7,726 bases of DNA from Solirubrobacterales bacterium (GTDB taxonomy: Bacteria > Actinomycetota > Thermoleophilia > Solirubrobacterales > Solirubrobacteraceae): assembly GCA_019240015.1 (NCBI GenBank), contig JAFAZB010000305.1, forward strand, positions 1-7,726. Direction: 5' to 3'. A program made the translations under genes and the position numbers. The notes under the pieces were generated by a model, which searched no databases, was not told the origin of the DNA, and saw only the letters and a list, made by a program, of their open reading frames with translations. Numbering within the stretch: the first letter of the stretch is position 1; each line of letters begins with the position of its first letter. Shown here piece after piece: positions 1 to 5,912 of the stretch.

Positions 1-1
1 C

Positions 2-616
2 GGCAGGCTCGCTCCCGGCGCCTCCGTGACGGTCACGTGGGACGTACAGCCCCCAAGCGCGATCGGTAGCTGGGTGACTCTGCACCCGGCCGTCAGCTTC
101 AGCGCCGGCGCGCGCCCAGGAAGCGCCGGCGCACCGGCGACGCTCGACGTCCCGCCCGCGCCGCCACATGGGTCCGTCGACCTAACCACGATTCCATGGG
201 CGTACGGCTCGATGACCCCGACCAAGGGCCTGTCCTCACGGCCGCGCCTCAACCACAGCGCCAATGACACGCCGTTGAAGCTCAACGGCGTCCGCTACGC
301 CCACGGCCTGGGCGTCAACGCTTGGTCAGTCGTGGACTACTACCTCGGCGGCCGCTGCAGCAGCTTCACCACCGACGTCGGCTTGGACGCGAGCGTCCCG
401 ATGTCGAAGGTCTTGGTGCAGGGGACCGCGCAGGTGAGCGTTCTGGCCGATGGCCGCGTCCTGTTCAGCCGCTTCATGGACTGGAGCATGCCGACCGCTC
501 ATATCGACCTCCCGATGACCGGGGTTAACGAGCTGCGCCTCGAGGTCGACGCGACCCGCGACTGGATCTGGGGCGATGCCGCCGACTGGGCCGGACCGCG
601 CCTGCAGTGCCAGTGA
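2..616 (+). CDS. C-terminal part of a secreted glycoside hydrolase-like protein with NPCBM domain (5' partial)
   Basis: The reading frame is open at the left edge, so the first in-frame GTG (26) is probably internal; 204 residues are visible. Residues 1 to about 50, including the stretch LAPGASVTVTWDV, look like the end of an NEW3-type beta-sandwich linker found in alpha-galactosidases. Residues about 60-203 fit an NPCBM carbohydrate-binding module: an opening TTIPW strand, then LKLNGVRYAHGLGVNA, LGGRCSSFTTDVGLD, VLADGRVLF and the closing DAADWAGPRL. In known proteins this NEW3-NPCBM pair sits at the C-terminus of secreted glycosidases, often GH27 alpha-galactosidases, and helps hold polysaccharide. 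The catalytic domain is outside the window, so the substrate is unknown. Two cysteines (GRC and LQC near the C-terminus) could form a disulfide, as expected for an exported protein. The next gene lies on the other strand. Codon use seems slightly less GC-biased than in the other genes. Confidence 0.85.
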   Translation, partial: GRLAPGASVTVTWDVQPPSAIGSWVTLHPAVSFSAGARPGSAGAPATLDVPPAPPHGSVDLTTIPWAYGSMTPTKGLSSRPRLNHSANDTPLKLNGVRYAHGLGVNAWSVVDYYLGGRCSSFTTDVGLDASVPMSKVLVQGTAQVSVLADGRVLFSRFMDWSMPTAHIDLPMTGVNELRLEVDATRDWIWGDAADWAGPRLQCQ

Positions 617-671
617 GACTCGCGGGCGAGACGCGACGTCCCCGCGCGTGGCTTCACAGGGGCGGCGACGG

Positions 672-857
672 TCAGCCTCCGAGGTGGGATTGGATCGCGC
701 GTGAGACGTCATCGGCTGCTTCGCGGTGCGGGAAGTGCCCGACGCCGTCGAGCACGATACGCCTGTAGATGCCGCGGGGTTGGTAGGGGAGAGCGATCGC
801 GACGATCGCGCTCAGGCGCTCGGGAGCGAGTGCAGCCAGCATGTAGGCGGCACACGA
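672..857 (-). pseudogene. Alpha/beta-hydrolase remnant, internally deleted
   Basis: About 60 codons before the stop at 672-674 retain two recognisable pieces of an alpha/beta-hydrolase fold protein. The first, AAYMLAALAPERLSAIVAI followed by ALPYQPRG, matches the helix and strand after the nucleophile elbow. The second, RRIVLDGVGHFPHREAAD, matches the C-terminal catalytic-His strand (GVGHFPHRE). In intact enzymes roughly a hundred residues separate these pieces, including the cap and the acidic catalytic residue. Here they are joined directly near position 770/771, without a frame change. The G-x-S/D-x-G nucleophile motif and everything upstream of it are missing. An in-frame ATG at 842 could start a 56-residue peptide, but it could not be a working hydrolase. 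The remnant lies just downstream of the dehydrogenase that ends at 890, on the same strand, so it may once have been cotranscribed. It was recognised by motif reading only. Confidence 0.7.
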
Positions 858-889
858 CTGCGTCGAGCACCTCCGGCTCGAGCCTCCAG

Positions 890-2134
890 CTACCAGTTCC
901 TCATCGACGCGGTGATGATGTGGCGCAGGTCCTCTTCGCCCACTTCCTTCGGCGAGCCGGCGAGCAGCCGCTGTTGCTTGAGCGCGCCGTCGACGAGCGC
1001 GGGGATGTCGTCCTCGGTGTAGCCGAACGTCGCCACGCCGCGCGGGGCGTCGACGTCCTTCATCAGCCGGCGGAGCAGGTCGGGCAGCGTGTCGGGGCCC
1101 GGATTGCCGATCGGCTCGCCGGCGAGCAGCTCGGCTACCCGATGGTGGCGGTCTGGCATCGCGTCGTAGGTGAAGCGAAAGGCGGCCGGCGCGGTGACGA
1201 TCACCGAATGACCGTGGGGTACGAACGGGTGATCGCCGGGATAGCCGGCGGGTTGGTAGTCGTGCTTGACCGCAGCGATCGGATACGCGCATGAGTGCGG
1301 GATGTGCACGCCCGCCGAGCCAAAGCCGACGCCGGCCATCGTCGCGGCGAGCATCATGTAGCCACGCGCCTCGACATCGTCGCCGTCGGCGACCGCGCGG
1401 CGCAGGTAACGACCCCCGTATTCGAGCGCCTTCGCCGACCAGACGTCGGCGATCGGGTTAGAGCCCTGGTAGGGCGGTCTGTCGTCGGGCGAGGCCGGTC
1501 GCGGCCGGGCGTCGAACGGCTTTGACAGAAACGACTCGGCCGCGTGGCAGACGACGTCGAGTCCGCTCGACGAGGTCACCTCCGGCCCCAGCGTGCGCGT
1601 CAGGTCGGGGTCGACGATCGCCTGCGAAGGGCGCAGGTAGCGGTGCGAGATCCCTGTCTTGACGCTGAGCTCGGGGATGTCGAGCACGGCGACCGTGGTC
1701 GCTTCGGAGCCGGTCCCCGAGGTCGTGGGAATCGCGAGATGGGGCTTCAGCGGCGAGGGCGGCCGCTTGCCCTCGCCGACCGGCGGGTTGACGTAGTCCA
1801 TCACCGGGGCGGGGTGGGTGCAGATCAGGTTGGCGACCTTGGCCGTGTCCATGCTCGAGCCGCCCCCGACCGACACGAAGCCGTCGACCTCGTGCTCGAG
1901 GGCGAAGTCCGCCGCGTCCTGGAAGGACTCGATCGTCGGCTCGACGCGGGCGCGGTCGTAGAGCACCACCTCGATGCCGTCGGCCTCGATCAGCCGCTTG
2001 ATGCGCTCCGGATGTCCGAGCGCCGCGACCCCCGGATCGGTCACCAGCATCGCGCGCTTGACCCCCAGGCGCCTGCACTCCCAGCCGGCGTCGTGGGAGG
2101 CCCCGGTGCCGAACTTCACCGGCGTGGCCTCCAT
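890..2134 (-). CDS. Iron-containing alcohol dehydrogenase, hydroxyacid-oxoacid transhydrogenase (HOT/ADHFE1) type
   Basis: The 414-residue protein is a full-length group III (iron-type) alcohol dehydrogenase. GGGSSMDT (90-97) and TTSGTGSE (137-144) form the nucleotide-binding region. Likely metal ligands are D193 and H197 (GLDVVCHAAES), H280 (PHSCAYP) and H307 (VPHGHS). Features specific to the human ADHFE1 group, compared from memory, include PYQGSNPIADVW (221-232), AGVGFGSAGVHIPH (267-280), DHPFVPHG (301-308) and the C-terminal EEDL...ASM. A tyrosine (Y284) stands where FucO-type enzymes have His, as in ADHFE1. ADHFE1 transfers hydride from 4-hydroxybutyrate to 2-oxoglutarate, giving succinic semialdehyde and D-2-hydroxyglutarate, with bound rather than free NAD. 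That activity is the likely function here, in the cytosol, but other hydroxyacids or alcohols are possible. The ATG at 2134 lacks a Shine-Dalgarno, and family-like residues (ETIVT) continue upstream in frame, so the true start may be the ATC at 2164. Divergent from an FAD D-2-hydroxyglutarate dehydrogenase-like gene. Confidence 0.88.
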   Translation of the reverse strand: MEATPVKFGTGASHDAGWECRRLGVKRAMLVTDPGVAALGHPERIKRLIEADGIEVVLYDRARVEPTIESFQDAADFALEHEVDGFVSVGGGSSMDTAKVANLICTHPAPVMDYVNPPVGEGKRPPSPLKPHLAIPTTSGTGSEATTVAVLDIPELSVKTGISHRYLRPSQAIVDPDLTRTLGPEVTSSSGLDVVCHAAESFLSKPFDARPRPASPDDRPPYQGSNPIADVWSAKALEYGGRYLRRAVADGDDVEARGYMMLAATMAGVGFGSAGVHIPHSCAYPIAAVKHDYQPAGYPGDHPFVPHGHSVIVTAPAAFRFTYDAMPDRHHRVAELLAGEPIGNPGPDTLPDLLRRLMKDVDAPRGVATFGYTEDDIPALVDGALKQQRLLAGSPKEVGEEDLRHIITASMRNW

Positions 2135-2171
2135 CGTGACGATCGTTTCGTGCTCGGAAGCGATGGCGCTG

Positions 2172-2176
2172 CTCCT
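2172..2176 (-). promoter_or_regulatory. Shine-Dalgarno-like AGGAG upstream of the HOT-like gene
   Basis: On the minus strand AGGAG is followed by a 7-nt spacer and then an ATC codon at 2164-2162. This ATC is in frame with the dehydrogenase and ten codons upstream of the ATG at 2134. The spacing is ideal for initiation at the ATC and too long (37 nt) for the ATG. No ATG, GTG or TTG occurs in frame between 2135 and 2215. This suggests either a rare ATC start or a former ATG changed to ATC. Confidence 0.4.
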
Positions 2177-2194
2177 GTTCCCCGCTATCTCCCT

Positions 2195-2213
2195 GCGGGT
2201 ATCGCTTACCCGC
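2195..2213. promoter_or_regulatory. Perfect 7-bp inverted repeat in the divergent intergenic region (candidate operator)
   Basis: GCGGGTA (2195-2201) and TACCCGC (2207-2213) are exact reverse complements separated by TCGCT. The element ends one base before the ATG at 2215 and lies in the 80-bp gap between the divergent HOT-like and FAD-dehydrogenase genes. It could be an operator for a dimeric repressor controlling one or both genes, or a hairpin in the mRNA of the + strand gene. No regulator gene is visible in the window, so no protein can be assigned. Confidence 0.45.
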
Positions 2214-2214
2214 C

Positions 2215-3579
2215 ATGGACCTGCGACAAGCCCTCGCGGCGCTCGTCGGCGACCGGCACGTGCTGAGCGATCCAGAGCGCAAGGCCCCCTACGAGCGGGA
2301 CTACACCGGCCGCTACGGGGGAGCGGCCCGGGTGGTGGTCCGTCCCGCGGACACGGCCGAGGTGGCAGGGGTGATGGCCGTCTGCGCCGAGCACCGGGCG
2401 GCGGTGGTTCCGCAAGGGGGAAACACCGGCCTGGTGGGGGCCGGCGTCCCCCGCGACGGCGAGATCGTGCTGACGCTCGAGCGTCTCACCGAGCTCGGCG
2501 AGGTCGATAGCGCGGTCGGGCAGGTGACGGTCGGTGCGGGCGCCACGCTCGCGGCGCTCCAGGCTGCCGCGCACGGCGCCGGCCAGGACGCGGCGCTCGA
2601 CTTCGCCGCGCGCGACTCGTGCACGGTCGGCGGCGTGGTGGCATGCGACGCGGGGGGAGCGCGGGCCCTGCGCCACGGCACCGCGCGCGCCCACGTCGCC
2701 GGGCTCGAGGCGGTGCTGGCCGACGGCTCGATCGTCTCGAGGCTCACCGGCCTCGTCAAGGACAACGCCGGTTACGACCTGCCCGCGCTCATGATCGGCT
2801 CGGAGGGAACGCTCGGGATCATCACCCGGGTGCGCTGGAAGCTCGCGCCGCTGCTGGGCTCGCGGGTCGCGGCGCTGGTAGCGCTCGAGTCTGCGAGCCA
2901 GGCCGCCGAGCTGCTCGCCTCGCTGCGCGCCCACGCGCCGTCGCTCGAGAGCTGTGACTTCTTCCTCGACGATGGCCTTCAGCTGGTGCTCGAGCACCAG
3001 CGACGCGCGTCGCCGCTTCGCACCCGGGCTCCGTTCTACGTGCTGGCCGAATGCGCTGCGCGCTCCGATCCGACGGACGAGCTCGCGCAGGCGCTTGCGC
3101 AGGCGGGCATCGACGACGCGCTCCTCGCCGACGACGGCACCGGTCGCGAGCGCCTGTGCGCGCTGCGCGAAGGACACACCGATGCGATCAACGCGGCCGG
3201 CGTCCCACACAAGCTCGACGTCGGGATCCCGCTCGACCAGCTCGACCGGTTCCTCGGCCAGGTACCAGAGGCGGTGTCAAGCGCCGGCGGCGAGCGGGCG
3301 ATCCTGTTCGGCCACCTCGGCGACGGCAACGTCCACGTCAACGTGCTGGGGGCCGCCGCCGACGACGCTCGGGTCGACGATGCCGTGCTCGAGCTGACGC
3401 TGCGCTGCGGCGGGACGATCAGCGCCGAGCACGGCGTGGGGGTCGCCAAGGCGGCCTGGCTCGAGCGGGCCCGCGGGGCCGAGCAGGTGGCGGCGATGCG
3501 CTCGATCAAGCGTGCGCTCGATCCGGACAACCTCCTGAACCCCGGCGCGGTCTTGTCGAGCCTGGCGGCTCGGCGCTAA
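2215..3579 (+). CDS. FAD-linked oxidase, probable D-2-hydroxyglutarate dehydrogenase
   Basis: This 454-residue protein has the usual length for the GlcD/D2HGDH/D-lactate dehydrogenase family. The N-terminal PCMH FAD-binding domain spans about residues 38-212, with GGNTGLVGAG (68-77), SCTVGGVVACDAGG (135-148) and KDNAGYDLPALMIGSEGTL (182-200). The C-terminal FAD-oxidase domain holds GHLGDGNVHVN (366-376), SAEHGVG (403-409) and a closing LDPDNLLNPG. Compared from memory with human D2HGDH, the metal ligands correspond to H367, H374 and E405. The substrate-binding Arg, Thr, Lys and Asn correspond to R318, T322, K333 and N376, with the same spacing. This favours D-2-hydroxyglutarate over glycolate or lactate. 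The reaction would give 2-oxoglutarate and reduced FAD, probably reoxidised through an electron-transfer flavoprotein. No Shine-Dalgarno precedes the ATG, so translation may be leaderless. The gene is divergent from the HOT-like gene, and its TAA overlaps the stop of the converging molybdenum hydroxylase gene. Confidence 0.85.
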   Translation: MDLRQALAALVGDRHVLSDPERKAPYERDYTGRYGGAARVVVRPADTAEVAGVMAVCAEHRAAVVPQGGNTGLVGAGVPRDGEIVLTLERLTELGEVDSAVGQVTVGAGATLAALQAAAHGAGQDAALDFAARDSCTVGGVVACDAGGARALRHGTARAHVAGLEAVLADGSIVSRLTGLVKDNAGYDLPALMIGSEGTLGIITRVRWKLAPLLGSRVAALVALESASQAAELLASLRAHAPSLESCDFFLDDGLQLVLEHQRRASPLRTRAPFYVLAECAARSDPTDELAQALAQAGIDDALLADDGTGRERLCALREGHTDAINAAGVPHKLDVGIPLDQLDRFLGQVPEAVSSAGGERAILFGHLGDGNVHVNVLGAAADDARVDDAVLELTLRCGGTISAEHGVGVAKAAWLERARGAEQVAAMRSIKRALDPDNLLNPGAVLSSLAARR

Positions 3580-5846
3580 CCAGCGTCGCCGTTCAGCGCC
3601 CGCCACACCCGCTCGGGCGTCATCGGAAGCCGGCGGACGCGCACGCCGCCGGTCGCCGCCGCGACCGCGTTCGCGACGGCGCCGGGAACGCCCGCCACGG
3701 GGGCCTCGCCGACGCCTTTGGCGCCGTACGGCCCTTCGGGGGCGGGGACTTCGACGATCTCGGTCTCGATCGGCGGGGTGATCGTCGCGGTCGGGAGCGC
3801 GTAGTCGACCAGCGTGCCCGTGGTCAGCTGGCCGAAGCCGTCGTAAGCGAGCTCTTCGAGCAGCGCCCAGCCGAGGCCTTGCGTCGTGCCGCCGGACATC
3901 TGGCCCCTCACCAGCGCGGGGTTCAGCGCTCGTCCCACGTCTTGCGCGATCACGTGCGCCAGCACCGTGAGTCCGCCGGTGTCGGGGTCGACGCGCACGT
4001 GGGAGACGTGCGCGGCGGCCTGCGGAGCCTGGGGCTGGGAGACTCGTCCGTGCCCTTCGACCGGCGGGTGGGGGCTCCCGAAGCTCAGGATCTTCGGCGC
4101 GAGCTCCTCGAGCGCCAGCGCCTTGGCCGGCACCCCCTTGGGCGCCACGGCGCCGTCGACGAGCTCGAGATCCTCGGGCGCGATCTCGAGCTCCTGGGCG
4201 GCGACCGCCAGCAGCCGCTCGCGAGCCTCGATCGCGGCGCGCTCGACCGCGCGACCGACGGTGTAGGTGACCTTGCTACCGCCGCTGGTCCCGGCGTACG
4301 GCGCGCTGCCGGTGTCCGCGTTGACGACCCGCACGCGCGTGGGGTCGAGCCCGAAGGCCTCGGCCGCGATCGCCGCAAAGCCCGTCTCGACGCCGGTCAT
4401 GTCCGCCGCCCCGGTGATCACCGTCAGGCGGCCGTCGGCGTCGAGGCGACAGACCGCGGCGGCCGGCTCGTAGCCGCCGGGCCACCATCCGAGCGCGACG
4501 CCGATGCCCTCGCCGTCTGGGAGCTGCTCGCGCTTTGCCCACAGGGCGTGGTCTCTGACTCGCTCCAGGCACTGCCGCGCCCCGAACACCGGAAACTGCT
4601 GACCCGACGGCGCCTGGTCGCCCTCGACCGCGACGTTGGCAAGCCGGAGCTCGAGCGGGTCGAGGGCGAGACGCCGGGCGAGCTCGTCGAGCAGCGACTC
4701 GACCGCGAACGCCGCCGGCGCCGCGGTCGGCGCTCGGTAGGCGCCAAACGTCACCCGGTTGGTCGCGATCCCGAGCGCGCTCAGCTCGTGCGCGCGCCAC
4801 CGGTACGGCCCGGCCGCGAGCATCGCCGCGATCGACTCGACGCCGAAGTCGTCGTTGGCGCCGCGATCGACCAGCACGCGCGCGCGGATCCCGGTCAGCT
4901 GACCGGCGCCGTCGGCGCCCAGCTCCAGCGTCAGTAGCTCGGCGCCCGCCGGATTGGTCGCCGCGATGTCCTCGCTACGGGTCATCACCAGCCGCACCGG
5001 GCGGCGCACCGCCAACGAGGCCGCGGCCACCAACGGCTCGACGATCATCATCTTGCCGCCGAACGCGCCGCCCAGTGGCGTGCCGCGCACCCGCACGCGC
5101 TCGAGCGGCAGGCCGAACAGCCGCGCCAGCGCATCGCGAGTCGCGAATGGCGCCTGCGTCGCGGTGTCGACGATCAGCTCCCCGTCGGGCTCGACCCGCG
5201 CGGTCGCGGTCTGGGGCTCGATGTACCCCTGGTACATCCACGGGGTAGTGAACGTCGCGCCGACGACGTGCTCGCTCGCGGCCAGCGCGGCATCGATATC
5301 GCCGTGCTCGAGCCTGGCCGTGCCGAGCACGTTCTCGGACAGCTGCTCGCGCTCGCCGACGCTGCCGGCCGAAACCGAGGCGTGCGCGTCGCCGAGCTCA
5401 GACCCGGCGCCCTGCCCCGGCGTTCTCACGCGCGCGCGAGGCGTGCCGGGGCGCGCGGCGGCTTGCAGGTCGAGCACCGCCTCGAGCGGCTCGAGCTCCA
5501 CTTCCACCAGCTCCGCGCCGTCCTCGGCGAGGGCCTCGCTGTCGGCGACGACCAGCGCCACCGGCTGACCTGCGTACACGACCTCCTCGCGCGCCAGCGG
5601 CTCGTTCAGGCGTCCCGGCCCGTCGCCGACGAGCGGCAGGTCGGCCGCGGTCAGGACCGCGACCACTCCCGGGAGCGCCAGCGCCGCATCCGTCCGGATC
5701 GCCGCGATCAGCGCGTGCGCTTCGTGCGCAAGCACCAGGCGCGCGTGCATCAGACCCGGCACCGGCGCATCGGCCGCGAATCGGGTCGCGCCGCGGACCT
5801 TGGGCTCGGAGTCGCGACGGGGGGTAGAGACGCCGATTGCCGCCAC
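3576..5846 (-). CDS. Molybdenum hydroxylase large subunit, xanthine dehydrogenase/CoxL-like superfamily
   Basis: From the GTG at 5846 the gene encodes 756 residues, the normal size for a separate molybdopterin-binding large subunit. An N-terminal a/b-hammerhead domain (about 12-130) starts at STPRRDSEPKVRG and contains EEVVYAGQPVALVVAD (87-102). Molybdopterin-binding domains follow, with EPQTATARVEP (210-220), GGAFGGK (259-265), AYRAPTAAPAAFAVE (369-383), TSGGSKVTYTVGRA (520-533) and DVGRALNPALVRGQMSGG (636-653). GPYGAKGVGE ends in E714, matching the catalytic Glu of the family. The CO-dehydrogenase loop with AYRCSFR is absent, so it is not form I CoxL; the substrate (purine, aldehyde or N-heterocycle) cannot be assigned. 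A low-complexity insert of about 30 residues (around 138-170) sits between the hammerhead and the Mo domains. The FAD and 2Fe-2S subunits are not adjacent: the gene stands alone on its strand between a convergent and a divergent neighbour. The start is supported by a -10-like TAGGTT placed for leaderless transcription; an in-frame TTG at 5855 is an alternative. Confidence 0.88.
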   Translation of the reverse strand: MAAIGVSTPRRDSEPKVRGATRFAADAPVPGLMHARLVLAHEAHALIAAIRTDAALALPGVVAVLTAADLPLVGDGPGRLNEPLAREEVVYAGQPVALVVADSEALAEDGAELVEVELEPLEAVLDLQAAARPGTPRARVRTPGQGAGSELGDAHASVSAGSVGEREQLSENVLGTARLEHGDIDAALAASEHVVGATFTTPWMYQGYIEPQTATARVEPDGELIVDTATQAPFATRDALARLFGLPLERVRVRGTPLGGAFGGKMMIVEPLVAAASLAVRRPVRLVMTRSEDIAATNPAGAELLTLELGADGAGQLTGIRARVLVDRGANDDFGVESIAAMLAAGPYRWRAHELSALGIATNRVTFGAYRAPTAAPAAFAVESLLDELARRLALDPLELRLANVAVEGDQAPSGQQFPVFGARQCLERVRDHALWAKREQLPDGEGIGVALGWWPGGYEPAAAVCRLDADGRLTVITGAADMTGVETGFAAIAAEAFGLDPTRVRVVNADTGSAPYAGTSGGSKVTYTVGRAVERAAIEARERLLAVAAQELEIAPEDLELVDGAVAPKGVPAKALALEELAPKILSFGSPHPPVEGHGRVSQPQAPQAAAHVSHVRVDPDTGGLTVLAHVIAQDVGRALNPALVRGQMSGGTTQGLGWALLEELAYDGFGQLTTGTLVDYALPTATITPPIETEIVEVPAPEGPYGAKGVGEAPVAGVPGAVANAVAAATGGVRVRRLPMTPERVWRALNGDAG

Positions 5847-5853
5847 GCAGCTC

Positions 5854-5859
5854 AACCTA
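5854..5859 (-). promoter_or_regulatory. Candidate -10 element (TAGGTT) for a leaderless molybdenum hydroxylase transcript
   Basis: On the minus strand TAGGTT fits the actinobacterial TANNNT -10 pattern. Exactly 7 nt separate it from the GTG at 5846, so transcription would begin at or next to the start codon. No -35 consensus is visible. The arrangement supports 5846 as the start. Confidence 0.45.
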
Positions 5860-5896
5860 GCACCGGCCCGTGCTCGGCCCCCGCGCCCCGCCGCCG

Positions 5897-5902
5897 TAGG
5901 CT
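5897..5902 (+). promoter_or_regulatory. Candidate -10 element (TAGGCT) for nudC
   Basis: TAGGCT fits TANNNT and lies 10 nt before the nudC ATG at 5913, so the predicted transcript would have only about 3 nt of leader. There is no Shine-Dalgarno before the ATG, as expected for a near-leaderless message. The element shares the 66-bp gap with the oppositely directed TAGGTT. Confidence 0.4.
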
Positions 5903-5912
5903 TACCGGGCCC

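Noticed and set aside
621..646. Possible hairpin CGCGGG...CCCGCG after the NPCBM gene as a terminator
   Set aside because: It has only 6 bp with a 14-nt loop and no T-run; such pairs are common by chance in DNA this GC-rich.
875..884. Palindrome GGCTCGAGCC just after the HOT-like gene stop
   Set aside because: It contains the very frequent CTCGAG hexamer and would make only a 3-bp stem with a 4-nt loop, so neither a terminator nor an operator is supported.
893..1292. Upstream part of the minus-strand frame that ends in the hydrolase remnant
   Set aside because: It overlaps the HOT-like gene in another frame and is Arg/Ala-rich without hydrolase motifs; only about the last 60 codons carry family signal.
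1544..2266. + strand open frame of 240 codons opposite the HOT-like gene
   Set aside because: It is antisense to a strongly supported enzyme and has no recognisable motifs.
3051..4937. Long + strand open frame (628 codons) covering the end of the FAD dehydrogenase and much of the molybdenum hydroxylase gene
   Set aside because: Its translation is Arg/Gly/Asp-rich low complexity with no family motifs, and it is antisense or out of frame to two well-supported genes. This is a usual artefact of high GC.
5268..5912. In-frame upstream extension of nudC on the + strand
   Set aside because: It is antisense to the molybdenum hydroxylase gene and shows no domain; NudC-like sequence starts after the ATG at 5913.
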